A stretch of DNA of 64,000 nt from Pyrocephalus nanus (lineage: Eukaryota > Chordata > Aves > Passeriformes > Tyrannidae): the NCBI GenBank assembly GCA_038380795.1, contig CM076261.1:9492556-9556555 (forward strand), in the 5' to 3' direction. The notes under the pieces were generated by a model. That model made no database searches, was not told the DNA's origin, and saw only the letters and a program-made list of their open reading frames with translations. Positions within the stretch are counted from its first letter, which is position 1. Every line of letters starts with the position of its first letter. Position numbers and translations under genes: made by a program. Shown here piece by piece: positions 37,001 through 57,629 of this stretch.

Positions 37001-37789
37001 GAAAAAGGGTAAGGAAGGAAACTGTGACTAACCTGTGAAACCCAAGACCTGACCAGAGCAATTTATAACTGATTTTAGCTGCAAGTCTACCCTTACAGAA
37101 GAAGTGTTTCTCACAGTGAGATGAATCACTTTTACTTGGAAAGCTACACATTTCATCTCAAATATATGATTTGCTTAGTAAGTGTTAAATAACTGACACT
37201 CTAAATAGGACTGCAGCCCTTTGTCTTAGAGGTCAATTGTTTTTTCGTCTTTCTCAGAGAACAAAACCATGAAGAGTTAAGTTTGAGCAATAAACCCCCC
37301 ATCTATCTTTCCCCTTCCCCTCCCACATGTTGCAGTACACATCTCTGTTGCAAGGTATTTTACTCAAGAGTCTTAAGGAGACTCAGCTGGATGGAATAAG
37401 GCGCAGGTGCTCCTCTGCTTTAGCAACAAAATACAAGAAAAGTCTAGATGAGCTCCATTGTCTGTGCTTGGACCTGCTCTGCTTAATTCAAAATTAGCTG
37501 GGGAAAAAAAAGTATTGAACTGGTAAATCTTTTTGATAGTACAAAAATCTTCAGGGTAGTCAAAGCTGCTATCAGTTGGACTGAGTTTCAGAAGTATTTC
37601 ATGATATTGATTTGAATAAACAATAGCTGACGAACCTTAATATCTGTAACTGCATAATACGGGGGAAAATGACTCTGTATTTCCAGTGGAGGGATCCAAT
37701 TTAGCTGTCACCATTGTCAAAAGACATCTTAGAGGTAGTGTGAATAGTTCAGTGAAGGAAAAAGCTCAGCAAAAACCAAGAGGGCAAAC
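34058..37789. other. Intergenic, no feature seen
   Basis: Between the second LTR and the old CR1-like copy. An AAAC-type short repeat sits at about 34626-34647. Frames around 36627-36996 on both strands (103 and 117 codons) overlap each other and lack known domains. Confidence 0.5.
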
Positions 37790-38470
37790 ACAGCTCTAAG
37801 ACTTATTAGAAAATAAAGGGCATGAAGCATCCTATAACACGGCATAAAAATACGGCCATGATTTAAACACTGTTACTTCGGTTTCATAGACATTGCAGTG
37901 GAGCTAGTAAACATAAAGAAGGGTGACAAGCAAGGACTATCACAGGAGTTCAGTGTCACCCTCAAACATAGGAAGACTAACTAGATTAATTAGTGTGACA
38001 GTTTCAGCTCATAAAACCTTGGACAGATAGGGGAAATACAGAACAAAATAAATGCTGAAACCTTCACCTTACACACAACTACAGTGGTCATTAGGAATTG
38101 GTAGTCGCTGTTTCTCAGAATAGAAGAATTATGAGGCACCAGTTTAAGGCATCAGCTTTACAACAGAAAGAACTACTTCTTCACAGAATGGAATTCAGTT
38201 GTGCATGGCAGGCAATGCCATAGGAGACTTTGGAGGCTGAAAGTGTAACTGGGTTAAAAAAGCAATTCCATAACTTAAAGGATACTTCAAAAGGACTATT
38301 AAATATGATGGTCCAGATCCATCCTTTGCTTCAACAAAGGCTTAACCACATTGCCAGATGTAGAAAGTAGTTTTTGGGGAAGAATTACCATATTCTTTCC
38401 CTAACAGCCACCACTGACTACTGTCAGAGATGAAATTCTATATTAGATGGATCTTCCATTTAATCAAGAC
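37790..38470 (+). mobile_element. Ancient CR1/L3-like LINE 3' region
   Basis: The phrases ATTATGAGGCACCAGTTTAA, ACTACTTCTTCACAGAATGG, GGAGGCTGAAAGTGTAACTG with GGTTAAAAAAGCAATTCC, and near the end ATTAGATGGATCTTCCATTT occur in the same order as in old amniote CR1 elements, where the last reads like GGGCTAGATGGACC. The copy is strongly diverged and its edges are approximate. It has no intact reading frame. Confidence 0.6.
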
Positions 38471-39984
38471 CAGCTGCTGTCAGTGTACTCATCTGGCCAA
38501 AAGACGCTTTTTCTCCTGATAGTCTTTAGCATGACTACTGGTAAATAGACCATTTTGTCCTCGTTCTGATATCTCCCACACCTCAAAACCCAGAACTTCA
38601 TAGGTAAGCTCTGCATTGTATTGGTGTCTATTCAGAGCTGACTGAACTCAAAAAGCAAGTAAGGTAGATCTCAGATTCATTGTCCTCTTACAGTTGTATC
38701 ACTCACTCACCCCGTGATACCGATAATGGTGAGTATACATTCCAGTTGAAATATGTTTTCACTCTGTCCTCCAAATAGTTCAGTTCCCCAAAATCTTTGA
38801 TGTGCAGAGAGGCTGGAAAGTTGAATGTAGACAGATTCCTCCCTAATTTTGTATTACCTTACGCTTGGTTGTAGCTGTGAGAAAACATTACCTTGCTACT
38901 TTACTGACTCTATTGAGCACACAGTGCAGCCCATTCTCTGGCTCTGTTTGTTTATGTAGCTAAGTGACCTATTAGAATGGAGGTTAAAAACACAGCCACA
39001 CCAAACACACATTCTGCCTGACAAAACAGGCAGGTACATGCCTCCCTCTTCTCCAGGTGATACAGCTGTTGCATAAAAATCACTATGACCAGCTCTGCAA
39101 AAAGTCCTGGATGAGTAATTGTTAGCAATTACTGAGGCTAAGCATAGGGAGAAACAAAGGGATAGAAGAAAAAACTTGTTTCCACAGGACAGAAAATTTA
39201 CTACAAATCAAAAGACAGTAAGTGCTGGAACATGCAAAAGCACCTGAACTCAAGCACATCAATATTCAGGGTTGGAGTTACAGTGCTTTTCCATTCATCT
39301 TGTCAAGTAGTGATAGAAACGCGTGAAAATGCAGACAGAAACTCCTTTGGCCAAGATGCTGGAATCCCTCCGGTGTCACTTCATAGTCTCTCAGACTGCG
39401 CACCAAAACATATTTACCTCTGAGTTGGTGTAGTGACCTCTGCTTTAACATTAAAAGTTCAGGCCACATCTTGTGGGCTAAGGCACAACCACCAGCAGTA
39501 TCTCCACAGACAGCTACAGTTATACAGCAGCTAGATGACTGGCATTAAAACAATCCCCTGAACACTGTGTTTGAGCATAGGTGGCAATTAGTGACACTGC
39601 AGCTGCCACAGCAACAACTTTAATGGGCACGGGGGGGGTGACAAAGCAAGAAATTGTTTGAGGACCATATGAAATGTAATGGTTTTTCTGGGCAAAATAT
39701 AAGCTGCAAAACACCTGTCCTAAAAGTGTATGCTGGTGATTACCTTATTAGACTGTATGCTTCTCTGTATGTGTCTTGTCATCTCCCTTCCCCTTTTAAA
39801 GGTTTTTGTTGGATTCTTGAGCTGTTTCTAGATTCATCTGCAGCTGCAATATCTCTGGAACTCACGAATCTCTTGCAGGTTTTGTCATAAGAGGCTGATG
39901 GAAAATGAGGTGGTGGAGATACATTCATACAAGCTTGAACAGGAGCATGACTTTCCATGCTTGGTTTTCTCAGGAAGTCAGGTA
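38471..39984. other. Intergenic, no feature seen
   Basis: No repeat family or coding exon recognised. A short G-run (39631-39637) is the only compositional oddity. Confidence 0.5.
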
Positions 39985-40165
39985 AAAAAAACCCAACAAA
40001 AACAAACAAAAAAACCCCAAAACCCAGCAAAAAACCCCAGCAACAACAACAAAAAAACAACCCCTAAAAAAAATACCAACCAACCAACCAAAAAAAATTC
40101 CAAAACAAAACACACCCCCCCCCCCAAAGGAAACAAACAAACAACAGAAGAATACAAAAAAAACC
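39985..40165. repeat. A-rich low-complexity tract (AAAC/CCAA/AAAAAC)
   Basis: About 180 bases made almost only of A and C on this strand, with CCAA repeats (40077-40090), CAA repeats near 40040 and a C-run near 40115-40125. The overlapping Lys/Asn/Gln/Pro-rich frame and the Phe/Gly-rich frame on the other strand are artefacts of composition. Confidence 0.85.
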
Positions 40166-42835
40166 AAAGCCAAAGTGGCTTAAGATTTTTTTTCCTTTTT
40201 TAACTTGCATGAAAATCTTCAGACTAAAGAAGAAAGACAGGAACTTGATCTTTGGACCTTCCTCCTAAGGGTCACCATGGAGTTACTAGCATTTACTAGC
40301 CTGCTACAAGCTGTCAAGAGTAAATCGACCATGTGAATTATATTTATTACTTTAGCATTTAATGAAAGTGATAACAAGCTTTGTATCACTGGACAGACCC
40401 TTGTTGACATTCTTAAGTATCAAAACATAGCATATTTATCATTCTGAAAAAAGAAAAGGGTATCTAATGTGTTAGATGTTCTGCTATGACATGACTTTCT
40501 CTTTAGTCCTTAAAAACTGCAGTAAATAGAAATAGTCCTAGCAACAACACTGATATAAACACAAATGTGTTTCCTGAAAAGCAGGAAGCAGCTTAACAAT
40601 CATATCATATGACTAGCTAAATACAGAAGAACTTTGCTGGGTTTTTTCCAGGGCATTAAAGCAAATTTCCATGTGACTTTGTGGGACATGACTGTTGCTT
40701 GAGCTGCTATTGCTGGAAAATCATTTTACTCTGCAGCATGGGCACCTCATACATTTTGTCCTGCCTTGTGAAGTTCATCATCTTGTAGGAATCCATTTCT
40801 GTTTAGCCTGTGCATGAGCAATGAGTACGTGAGAAAGGCTGAAGAAGGAACACTGAAAGCTCTGCCACCCCACGTGGCCCCATCAGTTTGTCTTGCCTAC
40901 GAATGTGCACAGCTGTTTCAAGGCCGCTGGGTCTGGCGCAAGAGCAATATGAGTATTTCATCTGCTGTTACTCTCTGATACATTATTAGTTCTGACTAAC
41001 AGGAAAAAAGAACCACATGGAGTCTGCCCATCACATTGAAGCACCGAAGAGATGTGCAGTGGAAATGAACTGGGCTTTTCCCACTTAGAAATGGCAGACT
41101 AATCCAGACTTGGCCTAGCGGTCAGATCTTCCTAATCCATGTCCTGTCTATCATAAATGGTCATGCCAGTCCTTAAAATGCAAACATTGACCTCTTCTAG
41201 TATTTAGCCTTTTGCTTCCACTCCTGAGAGCAACAGATACCTTGAGAATGTAAGTCATGTAAACTGATTGTCTGGAGCATGAGTTTGCAAACTTGAGCTG
41301 ATAGTTTGTAGCTATTGTGACATTTTACTAATTTTTCAGGTTAAATACATGAATTGATTTTTTTAACAACAGAAGTTAAAATTGCAAAAGGAAGTTAAAA
41401 AGGAAAACCAATCAAGAGAGTAAATTTGCAAGTGAAATTTTTAGAAAACTCTCTTCCTATTTTTTGCATGGTGAAAAAAGCAATACTTTATGTATTAAAT
41501 TAACCTATGAAGTGAGTGAGAAGTAAAAAATATACTATGAGTTACGAAGGTTAAAGTCAATATATATTATAAGTATCTGAGAGAGTGAAATATAACAAGT
41601 GAAAATCCATTGTATAGAATTTACAATGTGTTTTTACATTAATCTATTTATAGAATAATCTCACGGACTCAGTCAGATGAAGCACCTAGAGAGAAATCTT
41701 TAAAGACACTTACATGCCTTACAATTTCCAAGAGGTGTTTAGTGGTGTTTTAAAATACATCCAGAAGTAATCCATAGTAGTTTAGTAGGATTTTGAAACA
41801 CCTAAGTGCCTATAAAATCTTAGGCCAAGTCTGTGGAGAATTAAGGAGAATGTGCAGGAGAATGACACAGTTTATAATGGCACCTCCATCTCCTAAGTCA
41901 GGTGAACTACTGAGTAGACACCAGCAGGGATGAAAAGGATTTAAAAGCATGTTTACATTCAGTCACCAAAAAATGTTGCTTCTTTCAGATTACTAGCAGT
42001 AAAATATGGAGAAGCTGCAAGTTGATTCAGGTCTGACTGAAAATTAGAAGTTGTTTTACGAAACCATAAAATTTGTATATGTGAGATGCAAATTTGTTGG
42101 GTAAGCTGTTGCTCACCTTCATCACCCACATGGTTCCATAGTCTTACGCATACTATGGTGTGTTACTTTTTATGTGTGGGAAACTGGATGAAGTTTTGGC
42201 CTTTAAATGTTGTTTAATTGACTGCTGCTCCCAAATAGTAGACAAACCTTGCTAAGATGATAGACAGTGGCAGTGCAACCATGGATCACTGTATAGACAG
42301 GAGTTACAGCCTGCAGTGGTATATTTAGGAGAAGGAGGGGAAGAGCACCCTTGGGATTGTACAAAATGACTTATGGGATGTTTAGAGGAGGAATCAAAGG
42401 TGGGAAAGAGGGGTAGTAAAGGTGGTTTGATATAGAAAAATAAGAAGATACAGGGCTAAAATGACCTGGTTAGGTGTAAACAGGTTGTCAGTCAGTATGC
42501 TTGTCTGGCTACGCCTTGCACCTGATCACCTCAGTCTGTTTTGTTTTACTAAAATATACTTAAGTTATTTTTTGGGGTGAAAGTGGCATCTATATTCCAT
42601 GTGTATGTGTGTGCATGGTGGTTTGAGTGTCAGCAATCAAAGAAGAGGGACACAAGTCGCAGGGGTTTTTGTGTCTTTCATGAAGCAACTGGAGAGACCA
42701 GAGTGCACACGTTACATGCATCCCTACATCAGTGTGTCATCACTAGCAAACACCAAGCCAGCCTAGATGGGAATCAAGTTTTGGAGCAGCCATATGTCCA
42801 GGAAAGATCGTGAAGAGACGAGAGGATCTGTGAGG
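40166..42835. other. Intergenic, no feature seen
   Basis: AT-rich DNA with short frames only. No exon, RNA gene or repeat family recognised. Confidence 0.5.
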
Positions 42836-43190
42836 GGGCTACTGGAGAGACAAGGGGGTCCAAACCACCTACTGAGGAGACTGTGATGGGGTCAGCTACT
42901 GGTAAGGTCACAAGTCTGGACCAGCTACCTGAGAAACTTGTTTGCCTGTTTGCCTGTTGTGAGGTAACTGAGTATCCAGAGGTCAGCCACTGAACAGGCT
43001 GTGTCCTAAGACCAGCTACTGGAGGAGGGAGCCATAGGTTGTTGTGCATGTCTTTAGGTCTGAATACCAGCAACTGGGATGGAACTATGGACTTTTGGGA
43101 TAACATTTCCAGGTGCCAGCAGCTGGGAAGACTTGGGATCCAGGGGTTAGCTACCGAATAAGAAGAGTGTCTAAGACCAGCTACTGAAGG
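42836..43190 (+). repeat. Degenerate array of CAGCTACTGG-type units
   Basis: Ten variants of CAGCTACTGG/A lie in the same orientation, at about 42836, 42868, 42893, 42931, 42983, 43012, 43068, 43118, 43148 and 43177. Spacing is 25 to 55 bases. Each is usually followed by a GAG/GGA purine run and often preceded by GACCAG or GTC. The units are too diverged to be a young satellite. It may be an old minisatellite or an internally repeated part of a transposable element that I cannot name. Confidence 0.6.
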
Positions 43191-44469
43191 GATCCATATT
43201 GTGTTTTCTGCCTATGTGGACATCCATGTATGTATGTGTACATGTGTGTGAGGGGTGCGTGTGCATGTGCATGTCCCTATCGGGAATACACACTCAGGCT
43301 TACCACTAGCAAGATCTGGGAACCAACCAAATTTAAAAAACTGGCATTCCAGCAAAAATGATTGCAACAGGAGAGTTGATGGCAAGTACAAACAGTAAAT
43401 GGGAGGATTTGCAAAGCGTGGGGAAAGCCAGGCCTGGAAGGCATATTCAAGGACAGACATATAGATTCAGGCAAAGTCCAAGACAATCTCACTAATCAGG
43501 CTGCTGAATAATGACTTGTTGGTGGATCTCTTCCAAAAATGCAGATCACACAGTGAAGGGCAGTTCAGCAGAGAAGGCGCATGGTGTCCAATCTTCTGCT
43601 GGTGGATGCTTGCAAGGCAAATGTGCTGATCCTCCGGCTGCTTCACTGATGTCAGAAAGCCATTTGACTCAGCCCAGCATGATGGTTGTGGGCTACTCAG
43701 AGGTAATTTGCTAGAAGCTGCTAGCCCTACTGAAAAACATTTATGGAAAGGCAAGGTTGGAGCCCAGAGCACACAATCTAACTGACATCAGTCATGTCAC
43801 ACCAACATAAGGGCAGACAGGTAGGAGGTGCCTCTGAAAATACAGATTTGGGGTTATTTGAAGGTAATATATTGATTGGCTACCTTGACTATGTTCAAGT
43901 TGTAAAGACTACCCAAGATTGTTCTCCACAGGACCCCAGCTGGGCCACCTTTGATCATGTAGATAAGGAGGTTTTATAACTCTGGCCTAAGGGCTGCTCT
44001 TGCACAACAGTAGAGACTAGGTCAGACAGTAAAGATGTGCATGGACAGATGAATGCCTCCCACCAGGGCTACATATTGGAATAGGCTATATAGACAATGA
44101 CATCCCACAGAAGAGTCACTCTGGCATCAAAGCAGGCATCCTCTACCTGGGAAACCATGCAACAGTTATAAAAAGGGATCATAAAGCAGATTCAGCAGCT
44201 GTGGGAACTTGTTTCCCCTCTGGAGGAGAAAGAAAATCTCCTTTTTCACTAAAAATGAAGTTATTTAAATCATGCATATCCCAGGGCATGCTCTGCATCG
44301 TGGTGACACGAGCTTTCAGCAAAGTTGCTCAGCGGAGACTGCTTGTCATCCCAGCTAAAACTTTCAGACAGCAGTTTATATTGCTGGCAAAACCACGTCG
44401 GAAAAGAGCAATGCAAAGATGGCCCTTGGCAAGGCACGAAGAAGGGCCACCCTTTCCTTTGGACGCTGC
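43191..44469. other. Intergenic, upstream of TUBB6
   Basis: It starts with a short TG/CATG-rich patch (43225-43275). The rest shows no exon or known repeat. The last part may hold distal promoter elements of TUBB6 but none is identified. Confidence 0.5.
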
Positions 44470-44868
44470 CCGTCAGCGAAGGCTGCGATCTGCCCAAGGA
44501 ACGACCGGAGAAGGCGGCGATGTCCGCCTGCAGGGCAGGGCTCCCGAGGGGGGTGCGGAGGATGCCGGACCCACGTTTGCCAAACTGGGTTTGGGTGAGC
44601 AGCAGATTATGGGGCAGGAGGACCCCCCGGGACCCCCACTGCCGACGGGGACAACGCGAGCGGCTGGTGTCAGCCGGCGGGTGCCGTCGCCGCCCCTGTC
44701 CCTGTCCCGGCGAGGGGCCGAGGGCGGTCCCGGCCGGGGCGGCCGCTGGGAGAGCGGCGGGGGGGTGCGAGGAGCCCATAAAGCACCGCCCGGTGGGCCG
44801 GCACCGCGCACTGCCGGGCTGGGCGGCGGGACAGCGGGAGCGCGGCTGGGAGAGCTGGGGGTACAGCC

Positions 44869-52620
<7,752 letters not shown>

Positions 52621-52700
52621 AGAAATTAGGTGTGCAGTTTTTCTCCAGTCCAAATTCTCAATTCTCGATTTATAACAATTAGGCTTGTAAATCCGTATTT

Positions 52701-52705
<5 letters not shown>

Positions 52706-52741
<36 letters not shown>
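52706..52741. repeat. Poly(A) tract, 36 bases
   Basis: Longest mononucleotide run in the window, inside the TUBB6 3' UTR. No AATAAA precedes it within 30 bases, so it is not a retroposed tail of this transcript. Confidence 0.92.
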
Positions 52742-52742
<1 letters not shown>

Positions 52743-53095
52743 CAGCATGAATTTCAGGTGTTAGAGGTGCTCCTCAGAGTCCATTGAGATCACTGAGAAC
52801 ATTCAGCATTTCTGGACATCAGGTCTTTTCTATTCATGAGACAAATGTAAGGCATTCATTTAAGGCTTTGGCCTAAGAGTCTGAACACAGAGATTGCTAG
52901 TTTGGGATCTTTTTTTTCCAAACAGGTTGTCATCCCTAAAGCTGTAGAAGAGAAGATGTAAAATAGGCCTGAAAATCTACAAATTAGAGCTGCGCTATTT
53001 TCATCCTATTATGGGTAAGAAAAGCTTGTGGGTTTGAAGCACTCATTCTGTACCAGATGTACAATACTGAACTGCCAGAAACAAAATTTATTCAT

Positions 53096-53182
53096 AATAA
53101 AAAGAAGAAAAAGTTTTTTCGTATTCTGTACAGTAACTGCTGACGGTGATACGTGATTCTAGTACTCTAAAACCAAAATAAA
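53096..53182 (+). promoter_or_regulatory. Candidate polyadenylation signals of TUBB6
   Basis: AATAAA at 53096-53101 and again at 53177-53182, about 480 and 560 bases after the stop. The first is followed closely by a T-run with G residues (GTTTTTTCGT), a plausible downstream element. Confidence 0.55.
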
Positions 53183-54805
53183 AACGATTAGTATCCTCTC
53201 AAGCAGAAGTGTTTTGGGCAGTCAATGCTATGTAAATATCCAGTGAACTGCAGGCTAGAGGCTGGATTTGTGACTTTACCACTTTGTTGCTGAATAACCA
53301 CAGATTATATATATGAAATCTATCAGTTTGTGATGTGTTCTTCATGGATCCCCAGGATTTAAAGTGACACCCCAGTATCTTGCTGGTGCCCTGTCTTTCT
53401 GGCTATCACCAGTTGCTGGTGCTGTTCCTATCTCTATTCCACCCAGCCCATATAGCTGAAATAATTCAGATTTTCCCCAGATGATGGTGGGAGAGGGGAT
53501 GTAGGCTACATGTCAAGAGATCTCACTACCTAGGTTTTTGAGTTCACCACACCTCTAGATGCTGTGCATGTCTTGCTACCAAGATAGGTTAAAATAACTG
53601 GACAGATTAAGGTTGAAGTACAAGAGCATTTTATCCACAGTATTCAAAGCAGCTGGAAAAATTAAAGATGAACAACAGGTTTATCTGCTCACACTAAAGC
53701 CAGACCAGAAAGATCTCTGCATAAGCCAGCTGACAAAGTGACTGTTGGGCATTCGCTCCTCGTGCATGCTTTATGTTTCTGCTCATATCAATTAAACAGC
53801 CCTTCTCCATTAGAGAGCCTCCACCAGAGAACACTCTGTCTACATGGAGACTCTTATTTAGGTCTGTTTCTAGGCAACAGAACAAGCAAACAAAGGAGAA
53901 ACCCTCTGGAAAGCCAAACTTCAGATGTTTCAGGAACTCTTTGTTTTTTCTTCTTGCTTTCAGAAGCACTTTCCAAGCAAAAAGTGTTGCTCAATACTTT
54001 AAAAAGGCACTTTACAAACATAGTGTAATTTCTAAAGATCCATTGCTCCTGACAACACCATGTTATGTTTTGTTAGTCTAGGATTCAGGGAATGACACAG
54101 TGTTTTATGAAGTATATGAACTAGGCAACTGTTGTTCACATGACCCGAAGCTGCCTGCCTGATTCTGTTCCACATAGAAATGGAACTAAATTAGCTTTAA
54201 TCAAGTACAAGTTTTTCATAGTAACATGAAGTGACTTCAGAGGTTGAGACACAGCTGCTGGAACGTACTGACCAAACTGGCTTTGGCATAGTGGTGTAGG
54301 CAGAGACTGGCTGATTGTCTTTAGAAGGGTCATAATGGAGTCAGCAAATTCACAGGGGCCACATTTGTTGCAATGTCTAGTGATGCCTAAAGGATTTGTG
54401 AACAGCAATACAACACCTTTAAATACGCATTTTGTGAATGTGAGATGTGGCTATGTATTAATCGCAGCATGAGATAAAGTTATAACGCAATATGCATTAA
54501 AGAGAATTAACATGTAGTACCAATACAAAGCAAAAGCAAAATCCATTGGGAATAAAGCCATTAAACTTCGAAGTTTAGTTGATTCTTTGTAAATGGCAGG
54601 CTATTGGCTTTGCAAGGGAGGAGAATGCGTTACAGGCTCAGAGCCTGCTATCACACAGCTTTCCAGTTAAAGCACTAGCACAGTTCCAAATGAAGTTCAC
54701 TTCCAAATGAAATAGAACTAACCATCTTACAGCTTGTGGAACCGCATTTTGTTATAATACGAAATTCATACCTTGGTCCAAGCCATAAATTCTGATATTA
54801 CTGTG

Positions 54806-54823
54806 AAAAAAAAAAAAAAAAAA
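54806..54823. repeat. Poly(A) tract, 18 bases
   Basis: Uninterrupted A-run. Confidence 0.9.
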
Positions 54824-56224
54824 GTTCATACTTTAAAAATGCCAGGAATCTTGGCATTCCTAAATAATTGAGTTGTTATTCACCTGGTGAACCAGCCTGT
54901 TCTTTATTGTTTTCCATACACTTGACACAAAATGCAGAATATAGACTCTGAGGCTGTGCAATCCAGACCTAACAATGTCCTGTGATTCTCCTTTGACTCA
55001 CCCATTCTTTCTTTCACATGTGTTTACTTGCAACTGTTTGGTGTGAATTTCTAGAATGTGTGGAGGTGGGGGAGGAAAAGTAATGCCCTCTTAGAAAAAA
55101 AAAAAGATAAATCTTCCATCTGATCTTAGGGGGGAGATACCCAAGCCACCAAAATGAATCCAGGACCCAATGGTAGGAACATTGTGAGAGGACCAGCTTA
55201 CTTATAAGCAGTAAGAGAACCATGGGAAGCACAAATGCTTCCTGTTCCTCTTCAGTCAACCAACTCCAATAATCTTCCTTTCCTGACGTATAACTGAAAA
55301 TTGTTTTAGTAACAGGCTTAGTGAACAATTCCTCCAGCTGCCCTTCCTTTCAAATAACTTCCTGCTTTTTCCTTGGAAACCTCTGATTTTGAAATCTGCA
55401 TGCTGAGTCTCACCTAGCTTTGTTTCTCCTCACATTCTTCACCTATGTGCTTTTCATTTCCCCTCTGAATTTTCAGCCTAGTCTCTTGCACCTTATATTT
55501 CTGTGGCCTGGCCCACCTTCTTTTTCTCTTTTTTACTGCCTTGCACCTGGCCACAGGAAATACCTAGCAAACAGGCTGCCAGGACAAGCCAGGCCTGAGG
55601 AAGCCTGGAAGTGCAGCTCTTAGTACTGCCCAGATGCAGATGCCTGTGTCAATGTCAGGATGAGGAGAAAAAATGGCAACTTACACCACTTGAAAACAGG
55701 AAGTGGGTGAGGCGTTGCATGGAAAGAAGGTGTGGTATCAGGACAGAATTTGGAATCTAACCTGATGGGCCTGCTCCTTTGCAAAGTTGCTCCAGGCAAA
55801 GCCAGCAAGGAATTGGGCAGGCCCTTTGTTTTGACATGAGAGCCATTAAACAAGCCACCTTAGGCTCTTCATCTCTCTGCATCCCACAGTTACTGCTCTC
55901 CATTCCTTTACTTGCACACGGATGGCCTTAGGAAAAGGTGGTCACCTCTTAGGAACAGAGTCAGGTTGGGAAAGAGGGTCTAGACCTGGTCCTTCTCCCG
56001 GCACTGGGAGGAACAGGGAACTCAGCAGCTCCCTCTGCATAGCACAAGCCCCTGCTAGTTGAGGCAGCACTGCTCAATGTGTTTGCAACAAAAGTTAATC
56101 CAGCATTATTGGCAGCCACAGCACAGACTAAACTTGATTTTCTTGATTTATGTTCAACCACCTGACAAAGTTGTGAGGAGGAGGAGGCTAACTGTCCTCT
56201 TCGGAGTAGCTGGTTGGGTGAACA

Positions 56225-56249
56225 TTTTTTTTTTTTTTTTTTTTTTTTT
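56225..56249. repeat. Poly(T) tract, 25 bases
   Basis: Uninterrupted T-run; the complementary A-run would read on the AFG3L2 strand. Confidence 0.9.
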
Positions 56250-56396
56250 GTTATTGTTGTTTTTCCGTATCTTTGTTTTTTATTCCAAAATCCTAACACT
56301 GTCAGATTCTGCAATTTTTGGCCCAAAATATTAAGACCTACTGAGGTAAGGCTAAACAAGGAAATTAATGCTCTAAAATAAAGGAAAGGCCACTGT

Positions 56397-56455
56397 AATT
56401 ATTAATATATTATTAATAAATTATTAATAAGCATGCATTTATTAATTGCATGCTG
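56397..56455. repeat. ATTAAT-rich patch with small hairpin
   Basis: ATTAATA units, then GCATGCA (56431-56437) and its reverse complement TGCATGC (56447-56453), separated by nine bases. Confidence 0.7.
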
Positions 56456-57629
56456 CAACTAAGCAAGAGTGGAATTTAAAAGTAGACAGCACAAACAGTG
56501 AGTAAGAGAGAACATTTCCTGCAGAAGAGACAATTCTTTCACAGTCTGGTAGTGCCGTTGTGAAGAGTCGAGTTAAGGGTTTTTGGGGTTTGGTTGGTTG
56601 TTGTGTTTTCTGTTGGTTTTATTTAGCAAGGAATGAAGAAATGCAGAATTCTGGCCTTTACTGTATAAGCACAGCTAGTCCTCAGCACTGGGTACAAACT
56701 GCCTGTACCAAACAAGAAGTGTTCAGCTAAATGGAGGGAGGGAGAACAGAACAAACAAGGCACTAATACAGAATTCAAGTAAGATACAACCTAGAGCACT
56801 CACACAGAAAATCAGTCACTGCTTTACCATGTCTGCAAGGTTTTTTATAAAACAACTATTGCAATAAATCATTCTAAACGTTGACTCCAATAATTAAGGA
56901 AATGAAGTTTAGTTTTTTTCAGACTGCTTTCCTGTTTCTCCTTCATTCTACAACAAACTCAGTAGGGATAAAGAGATGCGTTTAGCAACTAAAAATGGAC
57001 AGTAAATATGCCCCAGATTGCTGTATTTGCTGTTTACCTTGCTCCTCTTCTTTGTAAAGCCAGGCAACATCAGAGATGGAAAAAGCTTCATCACGAAGGA
57101 AAAGAAAATGCAAAAGAATCATTTCCATAAACAATTTACTTCAAATAACTTGAGCAAAGGCTCTGATCTTTCAGACTTTGTTCTCCTACTGCTTTCTATT
57201 ACGTTGCAACATACAGATGGAATCAATCAGTAGTTATCTCCTTAACCTGCCCTCTGACTTGTAAGCCTTAAAGGAGTTCTAGTCCAGCAGAAAAGCTCGG
57301 TTCATTTTCCTTCCCCACTTAACCTCCAACCACACTTCCCTATCTTCTGCTGGGATGGGTCCTTAATTTTTGAACACCTGAATTCTCTCACTAATGAATC
57401 CTTAGCACGCAACAGACAACCAGAAGCAGCTTCAATAAGACAACTGCATTCAACTAAGCAGAGGAAAAAGCTTTAGGTTAAGCAAACCAATATGAAACTC
57501 TGACAGCCTTTGGGTTTGGCTGCTGTTGTCCGCATTTGTGAGCACAACCCTGTGACCTCTAATTTAAGAAAGTTTTGCCCTGGTCTGAATTCTATACCAA
57601 GAAATTAGGAAAAAAAGAAAAAGGTAAGC

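Larger units (their letters stand above)
52621..53200 (+). other. TUBB6: TUBB6 3' UTR
   Basis: AT-rich UTR with a 36-base A-run (52706-52741) starting 86 bases after the stop. Two AATAAA signals at 53096-53101 and 53177-53182 probably end the transcript. Confidence 0.65.

Noticed and set aside
42836..43190. Possible CRISPR-like array
   Set aside because: Core units are too short and diverged, spacing is irregular, and the DNA is from a vertebrate.
52706..52741. Poly(A) tail of a retroposed copy
   Set aside because: The upstream TUBB6 has introns, so the A-run is a simple repeat in its UTR and not a retrogene tail.
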